A stretch of 64,000 bases of DNA from positions 1-64,000 of the forward strand of contig SFHK01000018.1 in assembly GCA_004556395.1 (NCBI GenBank), given 5' to 3'. The stretch is from Clostridiales bacterium (GTDB lineage: Bacteria; Bacillota; Clostridia; Christensenellales; Aristaeellaceae). Numbering within the stretch: the stretch's first letter is position 1; the number at the start of each line of letters is the position of its first letter. Position numbers and translations under genes: made by a program. Shown here in pieces: positions 41,000-50,859 of the stretch. The notes beneath the pieces are model-generated. The model was not told the DNA's origin, made no database searches, and was given only the letters and a program-made list of their open reading frames with translations.

Positions 41000-41558
41000 G
41001 CTTCGCCGAGATACCCATCCGGTCGAGCGCCGGAGACAGCGCGAAGTACAGCGGCGGCGCGGCCAGCGTGGCAAAGCCCGCGTTGATCAGAGACGCAGGG
41101 AGCTTCTGAAGCATCACGACGAACACCGCGTCCAGCGCCAGTCCGTCCACGGCCTGCTTCATGATGAACGTCTTGAGCATATAGAGGAACACATACGAAA
41201 GCGAGCCGATCGCGCAGGACAGATACGCAGCGCCCAGCTTTTTGCCCGCCGCCGCTTCCTTCGCGCGCCTGAACAGGATGGCGCAGATGAACGCGGAAGC
41301 AAACTTGGAAGCAAACGTAATCACGCAGCCCAGCGCGTCATAGCCGCCGAGGGTCGCGTCATACAGACCCGCGCCCAGACCGGACGCGAGCCCCGCGTCC
41401 AGCGGCGAAAGAATCAGACCCGCTAAAATGCCCGCCGCATTGCCAAGGTGCACCCTGGACTGAAGCAGCGGAAAGCGGATCAGCGTGCAAACGTACGCCA
41501 GCGCCGCCATCAGCGCGGTAAATACCAGCCTGTACGTGGAGCGTTCCCTTTTCGTCAT
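40992..41558 (-). CDS. ECF transporter substrate-binding (S) component
   Basis: A 188-residue protein with six hydrophobic spans. LVFTALMAALAYVCTLIRFP is the usual first helix, with AALA-type small residues that contact the EcfT subunit, and VHLGNAAGILAGLILSPLDAGLASGLGAGLYD forms the second. Such S components bind a vitamin or similar solute. The ligand cannot be read here; no riboswitch precedes it. GGGGGA lies 6 bases before the ATG. Confidence 0.8.
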   Translation of the reverse strand: MTKRERSTYRLVFTALMAALAYVCTLIRFPLLQSRVHLGNAAGILAGLILSPLDAGLASGLGAGLYDATLGGYDALGCVITFASKFASAFICAILFRRAKEAAAGKKLGAAYLSCAIGSLSYVFLYMLKTFIMKQAVDGLALDAVFVVMLQKLPASLINAGFATLAAPPLYFALSPALDRMGISAKLK

Positions 41559-41579
41559 ACAAATCCCCCATTCCTCTGT

Positions 41580-41702
41580 GGCCGCGCCGCGCAGCCATCT
41601 GTTCGATGAACGAATTTCTCATCCGGCTCAGATGTAAATTTCAAGGATTTTTCAGATAAAAATCAAAGAATCTGCATGATCGTCCGGCTGTGCGGCGCCG
41701 CC
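41580..41702. repeat. possible diverged MITE copy 3
   Basis: The ends GGCCGCGCCGCGCAGCC and GGCTGTGCGGCGCCGCC are inverted repeats with two mismatches. The interior (GAACGAATTT, AGATGTAAAT, TTTCAAGGATT, GAATCTGCATG) follows the order of the other two elements with gaps. It lies between the transporter and FliB genes. The relation is weaker than between copies 1 and 2. Confidence 0.45.
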
Positions 41703-41782
41703 CTGGACTTGCCCGCTATTATACACGCCTTTCTCCGCCGTTTCGAGCCTGTCAGGTAAATTCAATGCGAATTATCAGGTAT

Positions 41783-42946
41783 TTAGAGATTCATAATCTC
41801 CTGCAGGCGCTCGGGCGTGTCGCAGCCGATCTCCGTCAGGATGCGCTCCGCGCGGCGATGGAAGCGCGTGTGATCGATCAGACGGAACAGCGCCGCGAGC
41901 ACGTCCACCAGCGCGGCCTCATCCTCCTTATCCGCCATCCAGCACACGCCGAAGAAGCGCATCATCGTGTACACGGCGCACAGCGCCACAAATTCGCCGC
42001 GCAGCCCGCCGCCCATGTCGGCAAACGGATAGCGCGAGAAGAACATGTGATTGACCAGCAGATTCTCGTAGCCCTGCTCCCAGTTTGGGAAGATCGCTTC
42101 AAAGTGCGCGTTCGCGCGGCGATAGCTTTCCAGCGGGTTCTCCGCGCCCTCAAACAGCGCCAGACACGTTTCCGCGTAGTCATGCAGGCTCGGGCTGTTC
42201 TCCGTCGTCTGCTCGATGATCTCCTTCACGCACTGAAGACCGTTCAGAAGATGCTCCTCGCGCACCTCCATCGCTTCAAATTCCGCCAGCTCGTCCTCGC
42301 TGCGCGCGAGAAATTCGTCGATGCGTCCCGCCTTCCAGTCGGCGGCCAGAATGTCCAGCGCCCGCTCCATACGCAGAAGGCGATGCGTCAGCGAGCGCGT
42401 CTGATCCTGCATCACACCGATCAGCTTCATGCGAATTTCCTGTTCGCGCGGTACCGTCTCAAAAAACACGCTGCGCCCCGCGCTCTCCGGCGCGTCCTGC
42501 GCAAGGCTCCGGCGCTCAAAGCGCACCGGCCGCCCGGAATCCAGAAGCATTTCCACCACGCGCTCGCAGCTGCCGGCGCAGGAGCATTCAAAGTCTCCCT
42601 CGGCGCGAATGGCGCGCGGATACAGGCGGCAGATCGCAGGCAGCGCCTGTTCGCCCGCCTCGGCATGAATGGCGCACAGGCCGTTTTCCATGCGCAGCGG
42701 GCAGTTTCCGTCATACCGATGCACAAGCTCCGCATAGGAATCCTCCGTCGGATAGCGCTTCACGTGCAGCGCGCAGTCCAGCTTCTCCCGCACGTGCTTT
42801 CGGCATTCCACGCCCAGCAGGCGGAAATAGTCCTGCATGGACAGGGACACATTCCAGCCGACGCAGCAGGCCGCGCGGCACATGCCGGTCTTGCAATGAA
42901 AATCCGGATAATAGTCCGGCATCAGATATTCATGCGCGTTTCCCAT
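41783..42946 (-). CDS. FliB-like flagellin lysine-N-methylase family protein
   Basis: A 387-residue protein. Its N-terminal cysteine cluster (DFHCKTGMCRAACCVGW, NCPLRMENGLCAIHAE, AICRLYPR, then CSCAGSCERV) is the metal or Fe-S signature of the FliB family, followed by a helical C-terminal half. FliB methylates flagellin lysines in Salmonella, but no flagellar gene is near, and many gut Clostridia have such proteins without flagella. ATG 42946 follows GAGGGA; the longer frame upstream covers the promoter. Confidence 0.78.
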   Translation of the reverse strand: MGNAHEYLMPDYYPDFHCKTGMCRAACCVGWNVSLSMQDYFRLLGVECRKHVREKLDCALHVKRYPTEDSYAELVHRYDGNCPLRMENGLCAIHAEAGEQALPAICRLYPRAIRAEGDFECSCAGSCERVVEMLLDSGRPVRFERRSLAQDAPESAGRSVFFETVPREQEIRMKLIGVMQDQTRSLTHRLLRMERALDILAADWKAGRIDEFLARSEDELAEFEAMEVREEHLLNGLQCVKEIIEQTTENSPSLHDYAETCLALFEGAENPLESYRRANAHFEAIFPNWEQGYENLLVNHMFFSRYPFADMGGGLRGEFVALCAVYTMMRFFGVCWMADKEDEAALVDVLAALFRLIDHTRFHRRAERILTEIGCDTPERLQEIMNL

Positions 42947-42976
42947 AGGAATCCCTCTTTCTCCCGGAATGATGGG

Positions 42977-43005
42977 ATTATACGCGCGCGCGAATCCGCC
43001 GTCAC
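42977..43005 (-). promoter_or_regulatory. promoter of the FliB-like gene
   Basis: On the minus strand GTGACG, 17 bases, TATAAT, 31 bases before the start. Confidence 0.55.
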
Positions 43006-43065
43006 GCACCGCTTTCGGAAGAAAATGATAAATTTGTTCGTCTTCAATGCCATTTATGGAATTAC

Positions 43066-43094
43066 TTGACATGGCTCAATTTATGTGTTATTCT
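43066..43094 (+). promoter_or_regulatory. sigma-A promoter of degV
   Basis: TTGACA, 17 bases, TATTCT, 40 bases before the start. Confidence 0.8.
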
Positions 43095-43134
43095 AATATA
43101 GCATATTAGATTCATATTTGCGAGGTGTTCCGCT

Positions 43135-44028
43135 ATGGCTCAGACGTTTATTCTCTCCTGTGAATCCACGGTCGACCTGCCCTATTCCTACATTGAAGGC
43201 CGCGGCATTCCGGTGCTCTTCTACCATTACACCGTAAACGGTCAGGACTACGTGGACGACATGGGACGCGACCCCGAGGGACTGACGAAGTTCTACGCCC
43301 GCATTGCGCAGGGCGCGCTTCCCTCTACATCTCAGTTGAATACCTACGATTATATGAGCTTCCTCGAGTCGCTTCTCGCGCAGGGCGACGTGCTGCACAT
43401 TGCCTTTGGCTCCGGCATGACGAAGTCCGTCGAGCGCGCGCAGGAAGCCGCGCAGGCGCTGCGCGAGAAGTATCCGAACCGCCGTCTCGTCGTCATCGAC
43501 TCCACCTGCTCCTCCTCCGGCTACGGCATGCTGGTGGACGACGCCGCCGACCTGCGCGACCGCGGCGAAAGCATGGAGACGGTCGAAGCGTGGGTGCTCG
43601 CCCACTCGCACCGGATTCACCACCAGTTCTTCTCCACCGATCTTTCCTATTACCGCCGCGGCGGGCGCGTTTCAGGCGCGGCGGCCACCATCGGCACGAT
43701 TCTGAACCTCTGCCCGCTGATGCACCTGAATTACGACGGCCGCATCATCGCCTACGGAAAGACGCGCGGCCAGAAGAACGCCATCCGCGAAGCGGTAAAC
43801 GTCATGCGCGCACACGCCGAGGGCGGCGAGAGCTATCAGGGCAAGTGCTTCATCTGCCATTCGGATTGCCTTGGAACGGCGCACGCGCTGCGCGACGCGG
43901 TGGTTCAGGCCTTCCCGAACCTGAAGGCCGACGACATCCGCATCTGCGACATCGGCACCATCATCGCCTCCCACACCGGCCCGAACACCGCCGCGCTGTT
44001 CTTCATGGGCGACGATCGTCCCCGCTGA
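43135..44028 (+). CDS. DegV family fatty-acid-binding protein
   Basis: A 297-residue DegV protein. It has ILSCESTVDLPYSY, the lipid-contact loop LPSTSQLNTYDYMSFL, HIAFGSGMTKSVERAQ, FFSTDLSYYRRGGRVSGAAA and GTIIASHTGPNTAALFF. In Staphylococcus the FakB members hand bound fatty acids to the kinase FakA; no fakA is adjacent. Single gene with its own promoter. Confidence 0.92.
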   Translation: MAQTFILSCESTVDLPYSYIEGRGIPVLFYHYTVNGQDYVDDMGRDPEGLTKFYARIAQGALPSTSQLNTYDYMSFLESLLAQGDVLHIAFGSGMTKSVERAQEAAQALREKYPNRRLVVIDSTCSSSGYGMLVDDAADLRDRGESMETVEAWVLAHSHRIHHQFFSTDLSYYRRGGRVSGAAATIGTILNLCPLMHLNYDGRIIAYGKTRGQKNAIREAVNVMRAHAEGGESYQGKCFICHSDCLGTAHALRDAVVQAFPNLKADDIRICDIGTIIASHTGPNTAALFFMGDDRPR

Positions 44029-44147
44029 CCGGTTTTATGCATCCGAACGCGCTTCGAGCCATCGATAACCAAGAAATATCCCATTGCTAACATCGATCCG
44101 CCCCGAATTTGCCCGCGTTCGGATTCATAAGTATTGACAAAGATGGT

Positions 44148-44154
44148 ATAATTA
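44148..44154 (+). promoter_or_regulatory. extended -10 promoter of the J-domain gene
   Basis: TGGTATAAT, an extended -10 with a TTCATA-like -35. Transcription would begin about 25 bases before the TTG start. Position given to within a few bases. Confidence 0.5.
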
Positions 44155-44184
44155 AAATGGTATTTTTATTAAGGAGCGCTGTAC

Positions 44185-44691
44185 TTGGACGAGAACCGTC
44201 AGCTTCTCGGCATATCGGACACCGCGACCAACGCCGAGATTCGCAAGGCCTACCGCGAGCTGGCTCGCAAATGGCACCCGGATCGCTTTCCGGAGGGGCC
44301 TGAGCGCGCGTGGGCCGAGCAGAAAATGATAGATATCAACCGCGCGTACAACGCGTGCGTGTCCCATTCGGCTCCGCCCGGCGAGACGGCCGGCGAAGGG
44401 AAATACGGCGACGTCCGTTTTCTCATTGAGGCGGGTCAGCTTTCACGCGCCCGCAAGATCCTGCGCAGCATGGAAACCCGCGACGCGGAGTGGAACTATC
44501 AGTTCGGCCGTCTTCTGTATGAGCGCCGCGAATACGAAAAGGCCATTCTGTTCCTGCGCATCGCGGTTCGGCAGGCCCCCGGCAACCATGAGTACGCACG
44601 CGCGCTGGAAACCGCCGAAGCCTTCTCCATCCACAGGCATACCGGCGTAATCTCCCGGCTGCGCCATTTCCTTCAGCGGAAGGCCATCTGA
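44185..44691 (+). CDS. J-domain protein with TPR-like tail
   Basis: A 168-residue protein. An N-terminal J domain (about residues 4-60) has IRKAYRELARKWHPDRFPEG, including the HPD that stimulates Hsp70. A short helical-repeat part follows (ARKILRSMETRDAEWNYQFG, YEKAILFLRIAVRQAPG), similar to tetratricopeptide units. It lacks the Gly/Phe and zinc parts of DnaJ, so it is a specialised co-chaperone, possibly of the DnaK at 17783. The start is TTG 44185, with AAGGAG about 9 bases upstream. Confidence 0.85.
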   Translation: MDENRQLLGISDTATNAEIRKAYRELARKWHPDRFPEGPERAWAEQKMIDINRAYNACVSHSAPPGETAGEGKYGDVRFLIEAGQLSRARKILRSMETRDAEWNYQFGRLLYERREYEKAILFLRIAVRQAPGNHEYARALETAEAFSIHRHTGVISRLRHFLQRKAI

Positions 44692-44711
44692 AAAATATCA
44701 TTCGAAAGAAC

Positions 44712-44746
44712 AGACGGCGAGCAAAGGAGACATCTCCCCTGCCCGC
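44712..44746. terminator. terminator between the J-domain gene and dCMP deaminase
   Basis: AGACGGCG and CGCCGTCT form the outer stem, GGAGA and TCTCC an inner one. The genes converge here, and a T-rich stretch follows on the plus strand. Confidence 0.6.
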
Positions 44747-44765
44747 CGTCTTCGTTTGTTCCCTT

Positions 44766-45227
44766 TCAGCGCTTGAACGCGCCGTCGTATTTTTCCAGCT
44801 TCACGCCGCCCTCGTTCAGCATCTCCACGGCGAAGGCGTCCGGATAGCCCTCGTTGTAGACCACGCGCGCGATGCCCGCGTTCACGATCATCTTCGCGCA
44901 GATGCCGCAGGGCTGATGCGTGCAATACAGCGTCGCGCCGTCGATGGACACGCCCAGCCTGGCCGCCTGAATGATGGCGTTCTGCTCCGCGTGGGTCGCG
45001 TAGCAGATTTCCTGCTTCGTGCCCGACGGTATGCCCAGCTTTTCGCGCAGGCACTCGCCGCGCTCCACGCACGTGCGCACGCCCGCCGGCGCGCCGTTAT
45101 AGCCCGTGGTCATGATGCGCTTGTTCTTCACGATCACGCAGCCGATTTTGCGGTTTTCCTTATAGCAACTCGCCCATGAGGCGATCAGATAGGCCATTTC
45201 CATGAATCGGTCGTCCCATTTGTTCAC
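44766..45227 (-). CDS. dCMP deaminase family protein (ComEB-like)
   Basis: A 153-residue cytidine/deoxycytidylate deaminase. The zinc site is THAEQNAI plus CTHQPCGICAKM, with KIGCVIVKNKRIMTTGYNGAP ahead of it. It probably deaminates dCMP to dUMP for thymidylate. I start at GTG 45227 (MNKWDDRFMEMA, as in the family), with GAGGGGGCGAG upstream. An ATG 24 bases earlier coincides with a TATAAT and has no ribosome site. Confidence 0.9.
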   Translation of the reverse strand: MNKWDDRFMEMAYLIASWASCYKENRKIGCVIVKNKRIMTTGYNGAPAGVRTCVERGECLREKLGIPSGTKQEICYATHAEQNAIIQAARLGVSIDGATLYCTHQPCGICAKMIVNAGIARVVYNEGYPDAFAVEMLNEGGVKLEKYDGAFKR

Positions 45228-45319
45228 GTCCTCGCCCCCTCTCGCTTCCATTATAGCGCACGCGCCGTGTTCCGCGGGAAAATTAACACAAATTTTTCCT
45301 GTTTTTCCCCTCCGGGGTA

Positions 45320-45348
45320 TTGCCTTTTTGGCCGAAAATGGATAAACT
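45320..45348 (+). promoter_or_regulatory. sigma-A promoter of groESL
   Basis: TTGCCT, 17 bases, TAAACT, directly upstream of CIRCE, so the start of transcription lies at or in the operator. Confidence 0.65.
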
Positions 45349-45360
45349 ATCATCGTTCGG

Positions 45361-45387
45361 TTAGCACTCAGTATTCTTGAGTGCTAA
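45361..45387. promoter_or_regulatory. CIRCE operator (HrcA site)
   Basis: TTAGCACTC, nine bases, GAGTGCTAA: a perfect CIRCE inverted repeat 30 bases before groES. HrcA represses at this element and is inactivated by heat. hrcA itself is not in the window. Confidence 0.97.
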
Positions 45388-45416
45388 CAACAGTGAATGT
45401 TCAGGAGGTAAGTACA

Positions 45417-45701
45417 ATGAAGATCAAGCCCTTGGGTGATCGTGTTGTTATCAAGAACATGGAAGCGGAAGAAACCACGAAGGGCGGCATTCTGCTGACC
45501 AGCGGTTCCAAGGAAAAGCCCCAGCTGGCGGAAGTTCTGGCCGTCGGCCCCGGCGGAAACGTGGACGGCAAGGAAATCAAGATGTACGTGGAAGCCGGTC
45601 AGAAGGTGTTCTACTCCAAGTACGCCGGAACCGAAGTGAAGCTGGACGGCGAAGAATATATCATCGTTCGTCAGAGCGACATTCTCGCGATTGTTGAATA
45701 A
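45417..45701 (+). CDS. groES: co-chaperonin GroES
   Basis: A 94-residue GroES. It has IKPLGDRVVIKNMEAEETT, the mobile loop GGILLTSGSKEKPQ, AEVLAVGPGG and EYIIVRQSDILAIVE. It caps GroEL. AGGAGG lies 8 bases before the ATG. It is controlled by the CIRCE just upstream and followed 17 bases later by groEL. Confidence 0.98.
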   Translation: MKIKPLGDRVVIKNMEAEETTKGGILLTSGSKEKPQLAEVLAVGPGGNVDGKEIKMYVEAGQKVFYSKYAGTEVKLDGEEYIIVRQSDILAIVE

Positions 45702-45718
45702 TTCAGGAGGAAACGATT

Positions 45719-47350
<1,632 letters not shown>

Positions 47351-47370
47351 TCCAAGCCATTCCCTTTCAA

Positions 47371-47398
47371 AAGGCTCCGCTTCGGCGGGGCCTTTTTC
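47371..47398 (+). terminator. terminator of groESL
   Basis: AAGGCTCCGC and GCGGGGCCTT close a TTCG tetraloop in a 10-pair stem, followed by T-rich sequence, 20 bases after groEL. Confidence 0.92.
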
Positions 47399-47426
47399 GA
47401 AGCTCGGAATAAAGGAGAAAAGCTCC

Positions 47427-48029
47427 GTGTTTGTTTATCTGAACGAGACAGAAAGAGTCTCTAAGAATAAAATCACTTTTTCCGCCGAGGCAGTATTGGA
47501 AGTCGAGGCGAACGAGACGTTTGAAGCGCCTGTGCCCGCGATCTGGGACAAGCAAATTCTCGGCAGCGTCGATATTGACCAATACGACATTTATTATATT
47601 TGCACGCATCCTCGCCGAACGGGGCAATATAACCGCATCACCGATTTTAAGCGCGTGTGGAAGCTCGCCAACCTGCCCGAGGGCATCCGGGACGGCGCGT
47701 ATGATACCGACGAAGGACGCATTTATTGGGGCGTGTATAAGGCGCGAGGCGAAGCGGAATTTAGAAAGCATTTTTCGCCGACAATGATCCTGTCCCTGCG
47801 CGCGGAGAAACCACCGGAGCTGGATTCGCTTTATGCGCTTTGGAAGAAATATCGAATAGGATTCGACGACGTTTTACCAGAGGAGCTGGTAAACGAATTG
47901 AATCCGGCAGCGAATAAGCGCTATATTCTTCATTATGCCAATGTGATGTCGAATCCGACATTGGAAATATGGGGTGCAAACGCGGACACCATATTCTCGC
48001 GGAATGAAACAGAGACTTACCATGGTTAG
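47427..48029 (+). CDS. orphan protein of unknown function, AT-richer
   Basis: I do not recognise this 200-residue protein. It starts at GTG 47427, with AAAGGAG about 9 bases upstream. It has a charged, non-membrane composition with no signal peptide; visible stretches are IDQYDIYYICTHPRRTGQYN, DTDEGRIYWGVYKARGE and SLYALWKKYRIGFDDVLPEE. The many Tyr and Trp suggest a folded domain. Base composition is clearly more AT-rich than groEL, and it lies after a strong terminator with no promoter seen, which fits recent acquisition. The following 190 bases hold no gene. Confidence 0.65.
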   Translation: MFVYLNETERVSKNKITFSAEAVLEVEANETFEAPVPAIWDKQILGSVDIDQYDIYYICTHPRRTGQYNRITDFKRVWKLANLPEGIRDGAYDTDEGRIYWGVYKARGEAEFRKHFSPTMILSLRAEKPPELDSLYALWKKYRIGFDDVLPEELVNELNPAANKRYILHYANVMSNPTLEIWGANADTIFSRNETETYHG

Positions 48030-48099
48030 AACGATTCGCGCGCTTTTGACGAGTTGTGGAAAATCCTCCAATCCACCCCCATTTTAGAGAATACAAAAA

Positions 48100-48133
48100 C
48101 GGTCTTATCCCGCTGCAATTCAACACAAGACCG
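48100..48133 (-). terminator. second terminator downstream of the MATE gene
   Basis: CGGTCTT and AAGACCG form a 7-pair stem with a long loop; on the minus strand TTTTTG follows. Confidence 0.6.
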
Positions 48134-48163
48134 CCGGAACTTCTTTTTGAATCTCGGAATAAG

Positions 48164-48208
48164 AACCGGCGCAGTCGCCGTCAGACAACGGGAACCGCGC
48201 CGGTTTTT
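48164..48208. terminator. terminator between orphan gene and MATE gene
   Basis: AACCGGCGC and GCGCCGGTT form a perfect 9-pair outer stem, with TTTTT on the plus side and TTCTTATT on the minus side. It is 13 bases past the MATE stop. Confidence 0.75.
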
Positions 48209-48220
48209 CATGCGGGCGAA

Positions 48221-49597
48221 CTACTCCATAAGCGCGCCCTCTGCCATGCCCTTGGCGAGCAGCTTTTTATACACCACGAGGAAGCACACAAAGTGTACGG
48301 CCGCGGTGACAATCCACGAAATCGGATAGGAAATATACAGCACCTCCGGCCGGTGATCGAAACGGAAAATCGTGTAAATCCACACCACGCGCAGCACGCA
48401 CGCGCCCAACAGCGACACGATCATCGGCATGACGGACTTTCCCATTCCGCGCAGCGAGCCGACCAGCATATCCATCAGGCCGCAGAAGAAATATGGCTGG
48501 CAGACGTATCTCAGTCGAATCAGACCGGCCTTAATGACGTCCTCGTTCTCATTGTAGATAGAAATCAGCGCGTGACCGTTTTTGTACACGCCGACGCCCA
48601 TGACCAGGCCGAGAACCGTCACGTACACGGCGCAGATCATCGTGATCTTGCCGACGCGGCGATACTTCTTCGCGCCCACGTTCTGTCCGCAGAACGTCAG
48701 CGACGCCTGATAGAGCGTGTTCATCATCGTGTACACGAAGCCTTCCAGATTGCCCGCCGCCGCGTTGCCCGCCATGAACGTGGACTTGAACGAGTTCACG
48801 CTGGACTGGATGAGCACGTTCGAGATGGAGAACAGCATGCCCTGCAGACCGGCCGGCATGCCGCTTTCGGCCAGCTCCTTCACACGCTTCATGTTGACGC
48901 CCAGCTTTTTCAGCTCCAGCCGCGTGCAGTCGTCATTGTGCATCAGACAGATCACAACCGCCACCGCGGAAACCGCCTGCGAAATGATCGTCGCCAGCGC
49001 CACACCCGCCACGTCCATATGGAACGCGATGACGAACAGCAGGTTCAGTACGACGTTGATCAGGCCGCTGACGATCAGGATGAACATCGGGCGCTTCGTG
49101 TCGCCGACCGCGCGCATGACGGCGGAGCCGAAGTTATACAGCATGTTCACCGGCATGCCGACGAAGTAAATGCGCATGTACAGCGCCGCGAGATCGATTA
49201 CATCATCCGGCGAATCCATCAGCTGAAGCAGCGGCTTGGCGAGCGTAAGGCCGATGATCATCAGGATAAAGCCGAAGATCACGGAGATCGTCACGGACGT
49301 ATGGACGGTTTCATGCACCTCCCGATCCTTCTGCGCGCCCTTGTACTGCGCGACGACGACGCTGGTGCCGACCGACAAGCCGATGAACAGGTTGACGATC
49401 AGGTTGATCAGCGCGCCCGTCGAACCTACGGCAGCCAGCGACGCTTCCTTGTCCACCGCGTAACGGCCGACGACCACGTTATCGGCGGCGTTATACAGCA
49501 GCTGCAGGAAGCCGGTAATCATAAGAGGAACCGTGAATGCGGCAATTTTGCCCCACAGCGGCCCCTCCGTCATGTTGATCTCATGTTTTCCGCGCAT
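48221..49597 (-). CDS. MATE family efflux transporter
   Basis: A 458-residue membrane protein with 12 spans. It has GPLWGKIAAFTVPLMITGFLQ, LYNAADNVVVGRYAV (the N-lobe Asn and Asp), and the repeat LQGMLFSISNVLIQSSVN in the second half, plus FCGQNVGAKKYRR. MATE pumps export cationic drugs or metabolites with Na+ or H+. ATG 49597 follows GGAGG. The substrate is unknown. A 7-pair GC hairpin lies in the leader at about 49644..49667, without a T-tract. Confidence 0.9.
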   Translation of the reverse strand: MRGKHEINMTEGPLWGKIAAFTVPLMITGFLQLLYNAADNVVVGRYAVDKEASLAAVGSTGALINLIVNLFIGLSVGTSVVVAQYKGAQKDREVHETVHTSVTISVIFGFILMIIGLTLAKPLLQLMDSPDDVIDLAALYMRIYFVGMPVNMLYNFGSAVMRAVGDTKRPMFILIVSGLINVVLNLLFVIAFHMDVAGVALATIISQAVSAVAVVICLMHNDDCTRLELKKLGVNMKRVKELAESGMPAGLQGMLFSISNVLIQSSVNSFKSTFMAGNAAAGNLEGFVYTMMNTLYQASLTFCGQNVGAKKYRRVGKITMICAVYVTVLGLVMGVGVYKNGHALISIYNENEDVIKAGLIRLRYVCQPYFFCGLMDMLVGSLRGMGKSVMPMIVSLLGACVLRVVWIYTIFRFDHRPEVLYISYPISWIVTAAVHFVCFLVVYKKLLAKGMAEGALME

Positions 49598-49671
49598 TTG
49601 AATCCTCCATCCACGCAAACAGTCCAAAGCAACCGACACAGACGGCGGGAGCCATCGTCCCGCCGCCCTTT

Positions 49672-49700
49672 ATTATAGTGCTGTAGATGTAAAGTTGCAA
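49672..49700 (-). promoter_or_regulatory. sigma-A promoter of the MATE gene
   Basis: On the minus strand TTGCAA, 17 bases, TATAAT, 75 bases before the start. Confidence 0.75.
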
Positions 49701-49728
49701 CGGATGATTTGCAATTTTGTGTTTCCTA

Positions 49729-50811
49729 TTATGTCACCATTTCGCCTTGATCGATGTGCACAATCCGCAGCCGGTTCAGGCACTGCCCGTCCGTGCGCGC
49801 GTCTCCGGCGCAATAGGCCAGCAGCACGTGATCGTCCTCGACATAAATCGCCGTATAGCAGTAGCCACAGAACGGATCATCCTCAATGGCGCGCGCGGGC
49901 GTCCAGCTCCGACCCTCGTCCGCACTCAGCGCGTACACCAGCGGAGTCCGCCCCCCGTTCCCCGTTTCCGCGCGCGTCTCATATTGCGGAACCGGGTTCC
50001 ACACGGCAAACAGCCTTCCGTCCGGCAGCCGCTTCACGGACAGCGGCGAAATCGGCGACCAGAAGCGCGAGGGCACGGCGGGCGACCATGTGTCGCCGCC
50101 GTCGCGCGAGCTGAACTGGTATTGCCTGCCGAGGTCTGTGCGCGCCCAGCTCTGTAAAATGCCGTTTTTCAGCTCCACTACGCCCGGCTCCTGCAGGCCG
50201 ATCGGTGAGGCGATGCCGGACAGTGTGACCATCTCGCAGCTTTCCCGCCACGTGCGCCCGTCGTCGTCCGACAGGAAGAACGTGCTCAGCGCGCGCGAAT
50301 AGCACAATCCGCCGTCCGGCGCGCGCGTCACCACATGCTCCGCCGCCGGAAGCACGATGCGCCCCGTGGACAGGCGCACGGCGCGGTCGTTGTTCACCAC
50401 AAAGTAGCCCTGCCGCGGCATGCACACGGTAAAGTCGCTCCATGTGCGCCCCTCGTCCGCGGAGCGCCGGAGGATCATGCGCATGTCCGAAAACGTCTTG
50501 CGCACGAGGTAGAACAAGCCAATGTCGCCGTTCCGCATGCGCATCAGCGACACGCTCATGATGTTCACCGCCTCGTGCCCGGCGCTCGTAAACAGATCCT
50601 CCGGCTCCGACCACGTTTCGCCGCCGTCGGACGAACGCACCGCGGCAATGTTCGCCGTGGCATGATCGCGATCGCTGGCTCCGACGAAGCGGCTGAACAC
50701 GAACAGCAGCGTGCCGTCCTTCCGCTTCAAAAACGCGCCCTCGCTGTTTCGCGGATTGCCCGCGCCCGGCGCGAAATCCTTCAATATCCGTCCAATCCTC
50801 GGTTCGCTCAT
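49729..50811 (-). CDS. sialidase-type BNR/Asp-box propeller protein
   Basis: The 360-residue protein has five Asp boxes (SSDGGETWSEP, SADEGRTWSDF, SDDDGRTWRES, SRDGGDTWSPA, SADEGRSWTPA), the mark of six-bladed sialidase propellers. NPRNSEGAFLKRKDGTLLFV near the start resembles the family of intracellular exo-sialidases and related glycan enzymes. No signal peptide is seen. It lies 48 bases after the GH78-like gene in the same operon, so it may act on the same imported glycan. Sialic acid as substrate is not proven. ATG 50811 follows GGAGGG. Confidence 0.8.
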   Translation of the reverse strand: MSEPRIGRILKDFAPGAGNPRNSEGAFLKRKDGTLLFVFSRFVGASDRDHATANIAAVRSSDGGETWSEPEDLFTSAGHEAVNIMSVSLMRMRNGDIGLFYLVRKTFSDMRMILRRSADEGRTWSDFTVCMPRQGYFVVNNDRAVRLSTGRIVLPAAEHVVTRAPDGGLCYSRALSTFFLSDDDGRTWRESCEMVTLSGIASPIGLQEPGVVELKNGILQSWARTDLGRQYQFSSRDGGDTWSPAVPSRFWSPISPLSVKRLPDGRLFAVWNPVPQYETRAETGNGGRTPLVYALSADEGRSWTPARAIEDDPFCGYCYTAIYVEDDHVLLAYCAGDARTDGQCLNRLRIVHIDQGEMVT

Positions 50812-50859
50812 TCGCCGCCCTCCTTCGCAAGGCTCCACCCCTCTATACGTGTTCTCTGC

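Noticed and set aside
44120..44150. TTGACA/TATAAT pair before the J-domain gene as a standard promoter
   Set aside because: The spacing is only 7 bases. An extended -10 with a weaker upstream box fits better.
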